This document shows, one piece after another, positions 1 through 8,738 of a DNA stretch of 32,877 nucleotides. Where the stretch lies: NCBI GenBank assembly GCA_005884605.1, contig VBBE01000115.1:1-32877 (forward strand), in the 5' to 3' direction. The translations under genes were made by a program, and so were the position numbers. The first letter of the stretch is position 1, and each line of letters opens with the position of its first letter. The notes below the pieces were generated by a model. That model was not told the origin of the DNA. It did not search any database and worked only from the letters and a program-made list of their open reading frames with translations. The stretch comes from Candidatus Bathyarchaeota archaeon. Lineage in GTDB: Archaea; Thermoproteota; Bathyarchaeia; 40CM-2-53-6.

Positions 1-486
1 AATATCCGAGCTCTCAGGATAAATCCGCTTGGACAAGCGTGAGATTGATGAATCACCTCTTGTCAGCAACAACACAGGTTAGAGGAGGTCCGGACAAGTG
101 GGGTGGGCAAATGGTTTCGACCCTAACCATTAGTATCCCTTAGCAAGGATTCTGTTGCAATTGAATACAGAAACACAGCAAAGTGATTCATGTTTCTTCT
201 CTGCCACATCTACTGGAGGTATCTTTTTCCAAGCTCACGAGCAGACAGGTCAAGGTAAACCCGCCAGTAACTCTATTCTATTCTGTAGTTCAATGTGACA
301 CCAAAAGATTCGTGCCCACATGAACGGGCAGGTATCAATGATGCGGAGTACTCTACAAAGAGTAGGTCCTTCAGGTGAAAATAGCGCGCAGGTTCTTCCG
401 GGATTCTCAGAGCTCACCCGAACAATGCGAAGTTGTTGAGAATGTGCTTTTTAGGAGAATGAATTCGCGATTGGAAGGATTATTCC
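1..486. other. Non-coding leader region with two small hairpins
   Basis: I see no convincing protein-coding frame here. Two short perfect inverted repeats lie close together: TGCCC/GGGCA at 313-317 and 326-330, and TACTCT/AGAGTA at 349-354 and 359-364 with a four-base loop. An imperfect dyad, TTCTGT/ACAGAA, sits at 150-172. A purine-rich GGAAGGAT at about 475-480 is placed to act as the ribosome binding site for the epimerase that starts at 487. No tRNA or rRNA was recognised. Confidence 0.4.
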
Positions 487-1446
487 ATGAAACGAATCAT
501 GGTCACAGGAGGCCTAGGATTTATTGGGAGTAATCTTGTCGACCACCTCATTTCGACTGACGAGGTCACGGTACTAGACGATCTGTCCTCCGGTCGGATA
601 AGTAACGTCAGTCGACACTTGAGAAACCCGAAATTCAGATTCGTAAAGGGAAGTGTGCTCAACCCCGGAATGATCGATGAGGCTATAGGTGGAGCAAGTG
701 CTGTCGTTCATCTAGCCGCAGTCGTTAGCGTTGCCCTTTCAATAGAGAAGCCGCTCCTGGCTCATCGAGTAAACGTGGAAGGAACCTTAAACGTTCTCGA
801 ATCCTGCTTGAAACACTCGGTGGAAAAATTTGTCTTCGCCTCTTCTGCGGCAGTCTACGGCAACGACCTGACTCCCCCCTTTAGAGAAGACTGCCGATCA
901 AATCCCTCAAACCTTTACGGGGCCACGAAGGGAGCTGGGGAAGCTTACGTCAAAGCCTACGCTCAAACCCACAATCTGAAAACCGTTATTCTGCGACTTA
1001 TGAACGTCTACGGACCCCGTAGATCTCCAGGACCATACGCCGGGGTGATTACAAAGTTCGCGGAAGCCATCTCGCTTGGAAAACCCTTGACAGTGTACGG
1101 GGATGGAGAACAAACAAGAGACTTCGTCCATGTGTCCGACGCTATTGAAGCAATGACAAGGGCGTTGCACAAGGAACAAGCGATCGGCCATACTTTCAAC
1201 ATCGGAACTGGAAGACCGACGACTGTAAGCAAGCTTGCCGCAATCTTTTCTCATCTAACGGAACCGCGATCTCAAATCACTCATATGCCTGAACGGATAG
1301 GGGAAGTCAGGGCCAGCTGGTCAAACATTGAGAAAGCTAAGGAAGTTCTTGGATACCAACCCAAGGTCTCTCTCGAGAATGGAATCAAGTCGTTCATACA
1401 ATGGTACAATAACGACGAAAACTCGTTGAAAGCTGATGGAGAATGA
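487..1446 (+). CDS. NAD-dependent sugar epimerase/dehydratase (extended SDR)
   Basis: This 319-residue protein is an extended short-chain dehydrogenase of the kind that epimerises or dehydrates nucleotide sugars in the cytoplasm. The N-terminus carries the Rossmann glycine motif GGLGFIG (residues 8-14), followed by acidic residues at 31-32 that would hold the NAD ribose. The catalytic set is visible as SS at 119-120 and YGATK at 144-148 (Tyr144, Lys148). Length matches the UDP-glucose 4-epimerase group (about 310-340). The start is an ATG with GGAAGGAT a few bases upstream. Closest functional guesses are UDP-glucose/UDP-GlcNAc 4-epimerase or a GDP-sugar dehydratase; substrate cannot be read from sequence. 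It is transcribed away from the minus-strand glycan locus but probably supplies the same surface-sugar pathway. Confidence 0.9.
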   Translation: MKRIMVTGGLGFIGSNLVDHLISTDEVTVLDDLSSGRISNVSRHLRNPKFRFVKGSVLNPGMIDEAIGGASAVVHLAAVVSVALSIEKPLLAHRVNVEGTLNVLESCLKHSVEKFVFASSAAVYGNDLTPPFREDCRSNPSNLYGATKGAGEAYVKAYAQTHNLKTVILRLMNVYGPRRSPGPYAGVITKFAEAISLGKPLTVYGDGEQTRDFVHVSDAIEAMTRALHKEQAIGHTFNIGTGRPTTVSKLAAIFSHLTEPRSQITHMPERIGEVRASWSNIEKAKEVLGYQPKVSLENGIKSFIQWYNNDENSLKADGE

Positions 1447-1543
1447 AGGGCGAGCCTGAATCTATCGATCTAAACGGAATCTCCGTCTGCGCTTTATGAG
1501 AGTCCGTCTGTAGTTGGGATGTCGAACCGAGGCAACATGAGCC

Positions 1544-2215
1544 GTGTTTCTCCTCGGACATAGCTGCTGGAGCTATGTCTTCTCGAAGGTTACGGGGAGA
1601 CAAGTCAAAGTCTACATCCCCGCTTACATGGCGTTGCTGGCGGGTGTTCTCCCGGACTTTGATATTTATTTCAAACCGCTGATTCAACACCACACCTACA
1701 CCCATTCATTGATTATTCTGTTACCTATCTGCGCGGTTCTCATTGTTAGGTTCAAGGGTCTCGGACTAGCTTTCTCATTAGGGACTCTCTCCCATCTCGT
1801 TGCGGACTCGATAGTTGGAACGATTCCCCCTCTCTATCCGCTCTCGAATTTCGAATTTGGAATAAGCCTGGGGCTGCCGAGTCCGGCAGACACAGCTCTC
1901 GAGGTTGGCGCTTTGGGACTAGTTCTAGTCCTAGCATATCTCAATGGGGACTACAGGCTGGTGACAGAGTCCCAACGAGGATCTCTCTATCTTATTATTC
2001 CCATGGTTTCTGTCGTTACATTGACCCTTCTGTTTGCCGGCGACAACAACGTTCCGCTCGCAGCATTCGCTTTTTCAAGAAAGGCGCTGACGCTGATAAC
2101 CTTGGGCCATGCGGTACTGATAGGAATCCTTTGTCTAGGTGTCGTTCAAGGGGTCAGGGCTGCTATAGTCGAACGAAAGCAACCCAGCCAAGCGTCAAGC
2201 CCCTTTGTCTCGTAG
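1544..2215 (+). CDS. Membrane-bound metal-dependent hydrolase, DUF457/YdjM type
   Basis: This 223-residue multi-pass membrane protein has the histidine/aspartate pattern of the DUF457 (YdjM, YbcI) family: GH at residues 5-6, PDFD near 38-41 and HHTYTHS near 49-55. These residues are thought to bind metal. About five or six hydrophobic helices follow. The only start in frame near the first motif is GTG at 1544, because a stop codon lies just upstream. Family members are poorly characterised membrane hydrolases; the substrate is unknown. About 100 bases separate it from the epimerase, so it may share that transcript or be independent. The family call is fairly safe; any specific role is not. 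Confidence 0.75.
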   Translation: MFLLGHSCWSYVFSKVTGRQVKVYIPAYMALLAGVLPDFDIYFKPLIQHHTYTHSLIILLPICAVLIVRFKGLGLAFSLGTLSHLVADSIVGTIPPLYPLSNFEFGISLGLPSPADTALEVGALGLVLVLAYLNGDYRLVTESQRGSLYLIIPMVSVVTLTLLFAGDNNVPLAAFAFSRKALTLITLGHAVLIGILCLGVVQGVRAAIVERKQPSQASSPFVS

Positions 2216-2309
2216 ACCTCAAACGTAAGAGTCTGCTCAGCCTAGTAACATCTCGCCTTAATCCCTGAATGGAACGGATTCACTTGAGACTAACCCGGAG
2301 GTCTCAAAG

Positions 2310-2777
2310 ATAGGCTATCTCACCTGGTGGAACTTCCCGAAGAAAGCTTGGCTCATAATAATCGTAGAGCTAGCAGCAATCACGTCCCTATCCGTCTCTC
2401 TTTACATAACGTATCTGAGCAATCTCTACTTCCAGACATACGTGAACAGTCTCTCCCCGGTAATGGTTCCGATTCTCAGCGTTGCATTCGGAATCTCATC
2501 AGCATCAATCGCCACCTACCTCTATCTCGGAATGAAACGAATCCGGACCTCCCGGGAGCCCGAAGCCCCATTCAAAAAAAAGCTTCAGCACCGAAAGACA
2601 TCAAAACGTCCTCTGCAGCCCTCGACCTCTCAACCTAAGGTTTCTGACTCACCCCCGACCGTCTCAGCCAAACTCAAACCACTAGCCCCGCCTCAGAATC
2701 ACGCTCAGACACAAAAGCCCCCGCTAAAAGAACGAGATGAACATGCTTTAGCCCCTGAAAGCCGAAGACAGCAATAG
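2310..2777 (+). CDS. Small two-helix membrane protein with Pro/Lys-rich tail, unusual start
   Basis: I do not recognise a family. The frame encodes two hydrophobic segments (about residues 13-35 and 49-72), then an 80-residue tail rich in Pro, Lys, Gln and Ser, probably cytoplasmic and disordered. The first canonical start, GTG at 2442, lies after the first membrane helix. The frame is open back to a stop at 2259 with no ATG, GTG or TTG in between. A GGAGGT motif at 2297-2302 sits seven bases before an ATA codon at 2310, so I place the start there. Alternatives are the GTG at 2442, which would lose helix one, a CTG at 2265, or a sequencing indel. An overlapping frame at 2327-2638 is a shadow of this gene. 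Confidence 0.5.
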   Translation: MGYLTWWNFPKKAWLIIIVELAAITSLSVSLYITYLSNLYFQTYVNSLSPVMVPILSVAFGISSASIATYLYLGMKRIRTSREPEAPFKKKLQHRKTSKRPLQPSTSQPKVSDSPPTVSAKLKPLAPPQNHAQTQKPPLKERDEHALAPESRRQQ

Positions 2778-3141
2778 CTCGCCGCCGGAACTGAACCCAG
2801 TCACTCATGGGACGCATTTGACGACAAGTCCGATCTTCCATAGATCAATTGAGATAAGCATAGGCCCAGCAAGCTCATGCGCGATTCACGAGCGACGAAG
2901 TGTATTCAGCGGTTGCTTTTAATAGCGTTGCGGGCTTGTACGCCAAGTTGCGCATACTTCAGGAGAGAGTCGGAAGAGGTCCTGTCCGCTTAGAGTGTCG
3001 GGTGGAATGGTCACTGGGCAAGTCCGACAGCCTAACTCTACGCGGAGCAGGATATAGTTGAGATAATCCGAAGGAGCTTCCCAGTATGAACAGTTTAAGG
3101 CATCGACTCCAACGGCGCATCCCCAACATCGACATTGCCAT
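2778..3141. other. Intergenic region with a strong TATA-like promoter and interleaved repeats
   Basis: No credible gene lies here. A good archaeal TATA-like element, CTTTTAATAG, is at 2916-2925 on the plus strand; transcription would begin near 2945. Downstream, two six-base inverted repeats interleave in the order needed for a pseudoknot: GTCGGA (2969-2974) with TCCGAC (3023-3028), and TAGAGT (2991-2996) with ACTCTA (3035-3040). Each stem is only six pairs, so chance is possible. The region also holds the 3' flank of the minus-strand methyltransferase that ends at 3142, so any plus-strand transcript would run antisense to that gene's end. Confidence 0.35.
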
Positions 3142-3933
3142 TCACTTGCGTCCTATGACAAATACCGTATAACGCCCCTTACCGTAGAATCGATATTCTC
3201 GCTCTATGACTTTATGGAGCGCTCGGGGAGCATCGGGCATGTTGACGTGGAATATCCGCCTGTGGGGATAAACCAACAAGATGTACCAGAGCCAGGACAG
3301 CATTGTTGCAACAAACCCCGATTCGAAGTTGGCAGTGCAGCTAAGCCCCGCTTGTTGAATCATGTCAACTAGTTTCTCGGAGGAGTAGTGCCTATGGCCT
3401 TCGAAGTACCAAGAAGGGTCCAGCAACTTGAAGATAGTGCGGCCGCTTGGAGTTGAGATCACTACAGTGCCGCCCCCACGTAGGATTCTGTAAATTTCCC
3501 CTAAAGCGCGGGGTTCGGTGCCTGCCGGTAGGTGCTCGATTACGTCTGTGAAAAGCACTTCGTCTGCGATCTCCGATCTCAGCGGAAGATTCAGCGCATC
3601 ACCTACGATATCGGGCCGCATTTCCTTTCGAATGTCTATGTTCACATCCGCAAGCTTTGTCCAAGACGAACCAACAGAAACTCTGTACGCTCCCTTAGAG
3701 GTCAACCGCCTAGCTAGCGACAACCTTCCACCTAGTTGCCCAGATTCTAGCGCTTTGAGAGTGTTGGGCCCGATCTTCGAGTGATTTCCCTGAGGGCAAA
3801 ACCTTCCTGCGACCGTTGCATTTTGGTATGTTGGATAACGACGAAAGGAATCGGTGTTTTCTCCACACGAGACAACCATAGCATCGGAGACGAGCGCCAG
3901 ATTCGGGACCCTGTCTGCTGTTGTTGCTCTCAC
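3142..3933 (-). CDS. SAM-dependent methyltransferase, type 11, with altered motif I
   Basis: This 263-residue protein matches the class I methyltransferase fold in its second half: a nucleotide-ribose acidic strand (DVNIDI), GDALNLPL, then FTDVIEHLP and LRGGGTVVISTP, the usual Methyltransf_11 landmarks. Motif I, normally DxGCGxG, is instead VSVGSSW, so cofactor binding may differ. Residues 1-75 do not resemble the usual fold and may be a separate N-terminal segment. A hydrophobic stretch near residues 208-225 could associate with the membrane. It begins at a GTG five bases after the preceding methyltransferase ends, so the two are almost certainly co-translated. It probably methylates a glycan or lipid-linked sugar made by this locus; this is inferred only from context. 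Confidence 0.75.
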   Translation of the reverse strand: MRATTADRVPNLALVSDAMVVSCGENTDSFRRYPTYQNATVAGRFCPQGNHSKIGPNTLKALESGQLGGRLSLARRLTSKGAYRVSVGSSWTKLADVNIDIRKEMRPDIVGDALNLPLRSEIADEVLFTDVIEHLPAGTEPRALGEIYRILRGGGTVVISTPSGRTIFKLLDPSWYFEGHRHYSSEKLVDMIQQAGLSCTANFESGFVATMLSWLWYILLVYPHRRIFHVNMPDAPRALHKVIEREYRFYGKGRYTVFVIGRK

Positions 3934-3938
3934 GACAA

Positions 3939-4781
3939 TTAGTCCTCTGCGATTCCTGTCTGTGATTTACCTCCGGCAACGGATGACTTCCTCGCAACTA
4001 CGAAGAAAGCTTCCGAGAACAGATTTGAGAAGAGATGCGCTATGGAATCCGGAAGCCGACGAAGTATCGCAGACATTAAAGAGCCAGCGCGGTACTTCGC
4101 GTTGCCTAGGTATTCGGGTGTGGGGTAGAGTTTCTTGAAATTTTTCATAACATAGAGATTCAAGTTCGTCACTTGGAAGCCTGAACTTTTCAGCGACCCG
4201 CGAAATTCCCACCATGTGGGGCAGCTGACATCGTATTCTGTGCCTCTTCTAGTGATTCTTAGATACGCATCAGCCATGCGCCGAGGGAACCAAGAGAGTA
4301 GTGGAAGTCGATAGTGGGTTTCCATAATCCAGAACCTGTTTGGGACAACCATGAAGAGAGTCCCGTCAGGTTGCAGGACCCGAGCTATCTGATTCAGGAG
4401 GGCCTGAGGATTCTCGACATGCTCCCATATGTTATAACAGATAGCAAGTCCGACGGACTCTTTCCTCAGTCCCAAGGACTCCACCGGCGACATTAGGAAC
4501 ATCGTATTGAGATGCATTTCGGATGAGACTTTGGAAGCGGCTCTAACACCCGGCAGGAAGATGTCAGCACCTATGACTTCATACCCTTTCCGGCCCAGAC
4601 CAAGAGCAACGTCACCATAACCACATCCGATGTCTAGAATCCTTGTTATCGGATCCGCATTGGCCACACGGAGTAGGTGGCTGATTCTCTCGGCTCTGCC
4701 GGTAAACGTGGCTTCGCCAGGGTGCGAGCTAGCCACATATTTCAAATTGTGGCCACCCTTGTAGTCAACCTTAGAATGCAA
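3939..4781 (-). CDS. SAM-dependent methyltransferase (Methyltransf_11/UbiE-like)
   Basis: This 280-residue class I methyltransferase has an intact motif I, ILDIGCGYGD (residues 48-57), an acidic ribose-binding residue in GADIF (Asp73), and the downstream NIWEHVENP and LQPDGTLFMVVPNRFW motifs. The C-terminal third has short hydrophobic and basic stretches consistent with a membrane-associated glycan methylase. The start is a TTG at 4781 without a clear Shine-Dalgarno. It lies 109 bases after the GT4 gene and 5 bases before the next methyltransferase, all on the same strand, so it belongs to the glycan operon. The acceptor (sugar hydroxyl, phosphate or lipid) cannot be deduced. Confidence 0.85.
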   Translation of the reverse strand: MHSKVDYKGGHNLKYVASSHPGEATFTGRAERISHLLRVANADPITRILDIGCGYGDVALGLGRKGYEVIGADIFLPGVRAASKVSSEMHLNTMFLMSPVESLGLRKESVGLAICYNIWEHVENPQALLNQIARVLQPDGTLFMVVPNRFWIMETHYRLPLLSWFPRRMADAYLRITRRGTEYDVSCPTWWEFRGSLKSSGFQVTNLNLYVMKNFKKLYPTPEYLGNAKYRAGSLMSAILRRLPDSIAHLFSNLFSEAFFVVARKSSVAGGKSQTGIAED

Positions 4782-4890
4782 CCAGGAATCGACATTGAGG
4801 GCATATTGTGGATATGAAAGTGTGGCTCATTCGCATTCGACCAAGCCTCCGGATTTCTTTGATGAGTCCCGGGAGCCATATTTGGAACCT

Positions 4891-6009
4891 TCAGCCCAGG
4901 CCGGCAACTTCTTTGTATATTCGAATGTATGCTTGGGCACATCTGTCCCATGTAAACGTACGAACTGCTCTATCCCTGGCCTCGGCACCCAGTTTTTGCC
5001 TTAGAAGGTCGTCTGAGAGAACTCTCAGAATCGTCTCCGCTAGCGAATCGTAATTTCCGGTTTCGAAGAGCATCCCCGCCTCTCCAAGGAGTTCCGGCGG
5101 AGCTCCTCCATCGGAAGCGATTACGCATAGACCGGAAGCCATCGCTTCCAGCACGACAAGCCCGAATCCCTCCTTTCTTGTGGGGAGCACGAACACGTCC
5201 GCTGCCTTATAGTAATCTGTCAATCCATGGAAATAATCCGCGTCAGTTACGACAAAAACCTTGTCTTGGATTCCAAGTGACCTTGCCATTCGTTTGATAT
5301 CGTCGAGCAAAGGGCCTATTCCAACAAGATGAAACGCTACATCTTTCCGTTCTCTGATCACCAAGCTAGCGGCACGAACGAGTGTTAGCGGGTCTTTCCA
5401 TGGGGTTAGACGCCCTGCATACAATACGACTTGATCCTTCTCACGGATTCCTAGTCTTCTTCGAGCTTCCGTCGCTTCCCTTACACTTGGCGGAAGAAAC
5501 CGTGCTATATCTACTCCTAAGTAGACGGTCGTTGATCTTATGGAATACCTCTTTCTCAGTTCTCTCCGAATATAATCAGAGTCAGATACAACCGAAGATG
5601 CTCTTTGTGAGGTTAGCCGCAAAGCCCAGTGTTCGGCAATGTATCCAAGTTTGTCGTAGCCATTTTCTAATTCGGGTTGGGGGATTCCATGAAAGGTTTC
5701 GACAAATGGAAGCCCAGCGAGTTGCTTGCTGATCAGAGCGGAGAGCCCGTATGATGCATAGTTGATGTGTACGAGGTCACAGCTTCTAAATCCAAATGCC
5801 TGAAAGGGTAGATTGACGGGCACTCCTCTGAGGAATGTGGGTTTGGATATTCCAATATTTCCTACCTCCTTCATAGTTAGTCCGGTCCGAAAGGACCGCA
5901 GCACATCGAACACAGTTACGTCTACGTGCCGAGCCAGGTTGCGGGAGAGTTCTCGGGTAACAGTCCCCAGACCACCGAAACCTAGCGAACCTTGAAAGGC
6001 CACTCTCAA
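4891..6009 (-). CDS. Glycosyltransferase family 4 (GT-B fold)
   Basis: This 372-residue retaining glycosyltransferase begins with a glycine-rich loop (GSLGFGGLGTV, about residues 7-17) typical of the acceptor domain of GT-B enzymes. It contains the Glycos_transf_1 domain: AGRLTPWKDPLTLV (donor-phosphate binding) and EGFGLVVLEAMASG (the E-x7-E motif). Length is typical of GT4. The start codon appears to be TTG at 6009; a GTG two codons in is an alternative. It would transfer a hexose or related sugar from a nucleotide donor to a lipid-linked glycan at the inner face of the membrane. It lies 37 bases after the GT2 gene and is clearly in the same operon. Donor and acceptor are unknown. Confidence 0.9.
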   Translation of the reverse strand: MRVAFQGSLGFGGLGTVTRELSRNLARHVDVTVFDVLRSFRTGLTMKEVGNIGISKPTFLRGVPVNLPFQAFGFRSCDLVHINYASYGLSALISKQLAGLPFVETFHGIPQPELENGYDKLGYIAEHWALRLTSQRASSVVSDSDYIRRELRKRYSIRSTTVYLGVDIARFLPPSVREATEARRRLGIREKDQVVLYAGRLTPWKDPLTLVRAASLVIRERKDVAFHLVGIGPLLDDIKRMARSLGIQDKVFVVTDADYFHGLTDYYKAADVFVLPTRKEGFGLVVLEAMASGLCVIASDGGAPPELLGEAGMLFETGNYDSLAETILRVLSDDLLRQKLGAEARDRAVRTFTWDRCAQAYIRIYKEVAGLG

Positions 6010-6046
6010 AATAATGAGTCCCCGCCAAGTCTCCAGTTGAAAATTA

Positions 6047-6760
6047 CTAATTCATCAGTATCGAACTGAGAACATCCAGGAACTGGCGCACAGAAGCAAC
6101 AGGTGATGACCTTTCTTCGTGATAATAGATCTGTACCGGTACTTCTCTGATTCTCAACCCTGACCTTGTTGCTCTGAGTATGATCTCTGTGCTGGCTCCC
6201 ATTCCTGGCCTCGAAGGACGCGAAATGGTCATCGCTCTGTTGCTGTAAGCTCGGAACCCGCTCTGCAAGTCTGTGAATTCGCCTCCTGTAGCCGCATCAC
6301 ATAAGCTCGTAATCACGCGTATCGCGATTCTCCGGTGCGCTGGGACAAAGCTCCCATTGTCTGATAAGAATCGAGATCCAATGACGATGTCAGCTTCGTT
6401 CTTCAAGATGGGTTCCGCTAAAGCCGGTATGCACGCTGATTCATGTTGGCCATCGGCGTCGACGGTCACATACGCACTTGCAGGCACATTATGGGCCTTC
6501 TCAAAGAGCGATTGAAGTGCAGCTCCGTAGCCCATGTTTCTCTTGTGCTTTATGACCTCGGCCCCTGCATCAATCGCCCTCTCATAGGTGGCATCAGTCG
6601 AACCGTCATCGCAGACTATCACCTTCTGCACGTAGTTCTGCACTTTGCTTATCACGTCACCGATTCTTCTCTCTTCATTGTGTGCAGGAAGCAGTGCTAC
6701 TATCAAGTTTACTACGCCACCATTGGTTGTCGGAAGTTGATTAGAGGGCTGGTTGTGCAT
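6047..6760 (-). CDS. Family 2 glycosyltransferase, dolichol-phosphate sugar synthase-like
   Basis: This 237-residue GT-A enzyme has LLPAHNEERRIGDVI (about 23-37), DDGSTDAT (51-58), NMGYGAALQ (75-83) and the metal-binding DADGQH (101-106). That combination is characteristic of DPM1/DPG-synthase-like enzymes that load mannose or glucose onto a polyprenyl phosphate. It lacks the C-terminal membrane helices some relatives carry. The first 16 residues (Asn, Gln, Thr rich) precede the conserved fold. The peptide QLPT encoded near residue 8 is also encoded in the same frame just upstream of the ATG, within a 12-bp direct repeat at 6728-6739 and 6767-6778. It follows the GT-C-like gene by 67 bases. 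It probably supplies the lipid-linked sugar donor used by that membrane enzyme. Confidence 0.88.
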   Translation of the reverse strand: MHNQPSNQLPTTNGGVVNLIVALLPAHNEERRIGDVISKVQNYVQKVIVCDDGSTDATYERAIDAGAEVIKHKRNMGYGAALQSLFEKAHNVPASAYVTVDADGQHESACIPALAEPILKNEADIVIGSRFLSDNGSFVPAHRRIAIRVITSLCDAATGGEFTDLQSGFRAYSNRAMTISRPSRPGMGASTEIILRATRSGLRIREVPVQIYYHEERSSPVASVRQFLDVLSSILMN

Positions 6761-6827
6761 GGGGACTGTCGGAAGTTGGATCTCGCTTCCCGTCGAACGT
6801 CCAGGGTGGAGCCCGGCCCGAGCATTA

Positions 6828-8738
6828 TCATGACCTGTTAATTGCTAGGTAGTCTAAAGACGCGTATTGCAAACCAGAACCGTTCTTATCGACCTTTACG
6901 GTCAGACTATGGACCCCCGCTGTCAGGTGCAATCCTGTGAAGCTCTTGATGGATGGTAGGTCAGTACCGCTATATTGCAAGGCTCCAATCGTGGTTCGGT
7001 CAAGGACGACCTGCAAGTTGTTTCCTGTTCCGTCCCAGTATCGGAGGTTTAGAGCATAGGTCCCATCAGCTGGGATCGCTGCCAGAACGGATGCTTCGAG
7101 ATCGGTTGAAGCCGAGCTTACGTTGGCTTCGAGTGAATAAATGCTTTGAGCCCAAGAACGGCGAATTGTGTACCAAGGGCCCTGCGAGTTGACGAGGCTG
7201 GAAGACATCGGTAACGTTATGTTATCTAGGGTTTGAAGGCTTGTGCTATTGCTTTGAAACACCCCATCGTAGACTTGATGGAAGAACCCTGCAAAATAGG
7301 TGGGGAGTGGATATGGGTTGTAGAAGTCTTCGACTATGATTATCGGATGTTCAAGGAGGCTTGTCCTGTTTGTAATGCCCGAACCATAAATCTGCTTCAT
7401 GAAAAGGGCCGAAATCAATCGTGAGGCAGTGTTGGAGAAGGGCGTCTCATGGACTTGAACTAGATAGTCAACCCGGCCCAGATACGCGAGATGTTGGCCA
7501 ACGATAGCCCCCACCCAGTTGTTGAATAGGTTTCCATTCCCGCCAGCAAGCTCATCTAAGTCGTCGTAAATGAAAATGGGAGTGGTTGTAAATTTCATAT
7601 TGCCGCTGATCCACTGTAATCTTTGCGCGGCCGACGTGGTCAGATAGACCCTCTCGTTCTGATAAGCTGCGACCCAGTAGGTAACAGGCCACGCGATGAT
7701 GAGGGTTATGAAGGCGGTCATAAGGACCCACTTCCTTACATTCCGCAAGCCGATCAAGTCATGCCGGCCAGTGTTAGCCCAAGACCGCAACCGAATAAAT
7801 CCGACCGCTGCCAGTATAGGCGCAGGAATAATTGCCGCCGCACGTATAGCAAAGATGTAGGTCTGGGCGTTGAAGTACTGGGAAATGCCAATAAGAAGCG
7901 AGCACAAGGTCCAGACAATTATGAAGATTTTGAGCGGGGATCTTCTGCCGGTCATTGAAGTCATCAGACCATAAGCCGCAATGGGAAGAAGAGGACCAAA
8001 TATCTCGAGCCAAAACCAAAATGGTTCGAGACTGTAGACCGGCAGGGAGTAGCTGGTCAATGCAAACAATTGCACAAGATGGAGCGCATAGAGGACAGAG
8101 GCGGGCAAAGCCGCTGCGGCGGTCACCAACGCAATTGATCTCGGCACTGCCGAGAATGCGAGGCTCGCGATTGCCATAATCGCGACGAAGAAGAGAGTTG
8201 ATTCTATGTGTGAGAATGAGGCCAAGCCAACCAAGACAAGCCCGACAACGCACATTGGGTGTCTGATCGAGTTGGACTTGTAGAAGAAGGGAACAGCCGC
8301 AAGAATGAGCACCAATCCAAGGAGGTTGGCAGGCAGTGCTACGATTATGTAGACTGCGTACCATCCTGGAGTCGCCAATGCAACGACCGTGGCCAACTTG
8401 AGATCCGGCTCTATTCGCGCGATTCTACTAAGAAGGTACGGGAGAAGGGCGGAGATTCCTATAGGCAAGAATATCTGTACTGTGAAGGGGGAAATCCCGG
8501 ACCAAACGAGGAGACCAGAACACAATTGGTAGAGGAAATTATAGGGTCCTTGGACTGCCAATAGTCCGGCGAATCCTTGGGTTGCTGCGACCCTCGACTC
8601 CACAATGTAATAGGGGGTATCCCATCCGAAAGGAAGCCGGTTGTGTCCCCAAAGCAAGTATGAAAGGACGAAGCCGAGGATTATGAAAGCCGTTGAAATT
8701 AGGATTACGATGCGAAATCGGAGGATATCCTGATCCAC
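6828..8738 (-). CDS. GT-C-like multi-pass membrane glycosyltransferase with C-terminal beta domain
   Basis: This 636-residue protein has about eleven or twelve predicted membrane helices in its first 360 residues, then a soluble outward region. The first external loop contains FGWDTPYYI, with Asp40, in the place where GT-C glycosyltransferases (PMT/ArnT/oligosaccharyltransferase superfamily) carry a catalytic acidic residue. The last 100 residues (AAIPADGTYALNLRY and HLTAGVHSLTVKV) read as a beta-sandwich resembling carbohydrate-binding modules. The start is GTG at 8738. Together with the adjacent polyprenyl-phosphate sugar synthase it could transfer a sugar from lipid phosphate to a surface glycan or glycoprotein outside the cell. 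No known family symbol is safe; the GT-C assignment is from topology and one motif. Confidence 0.65.
   Translation of the reverse strand: MDQDILRFRIVILISTAFIILGFVLSYLLWGHNRLPFGWDTPYYIVESRVAATQGFAGLLAVQGPYNFLYQLCSGLLVWSGISPFTVQIFLPIGISALLPYLLSRIARIEPDLKLATVVALATPGWYAVYIIVALPANLLGLVLILAAVPFFYKSNSIRHPMCVVGLVLVGLASFSHIESTLFFVAIMAIASLAFSAVPRSIALVTAAAALPASVLYALHLVQLFALTSYSLPVYSLEPFWFWLEIFGPLLPIAAYGLMTSMTGRRSPLKIFIIVWTLCSLLIGISQYFNAQTYIFAIRAAAIIPAPILAAVGFIRLRSWANTGRHDLIGLRNVRKWVLMTAFITLIIAWPVTYWVAAYQNERVYLTTSAAQRLQWISGNMKFTTTPIFIYDDLDELAGGNGNLFNNWVGAIVGQHLAYLGRVDYLVQVHETPFSNTASRLISALFMKQIYGSGITNRTSLLEHPIIIVEDFYNPYPLPTYFAGFFHQVYDGVFQSNSTSLQTLDNITLPMSSSLVNSQGPWYTIRRSWAQSIYSLEANVSSASTDLEASVLAAIPADGTYALNLRYWDGTGNNLQVVLDRTTIGALQYSGTDLPSIKSFTGLHLTAGVHSLTVKVDKNGSGLQYASLDYLAINRS

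Noticed and set aside
6728..6778. 12-bp direct repeat TGTCGGAAGTTG, 39 bases apart, around the start of a GT2 gene
   Set aside because: Only two copies; it is in frame and probably a local duplication encoding QLPT. It is noted in the gene entry but is not evidence of a mobile element.
7774..8364. 196-codon minus-strand frame with many Cys and Ser
   Set aside because: It is an alternative frame of the GT-C-like gene, which has convincing membrane helices throughout this stretch.
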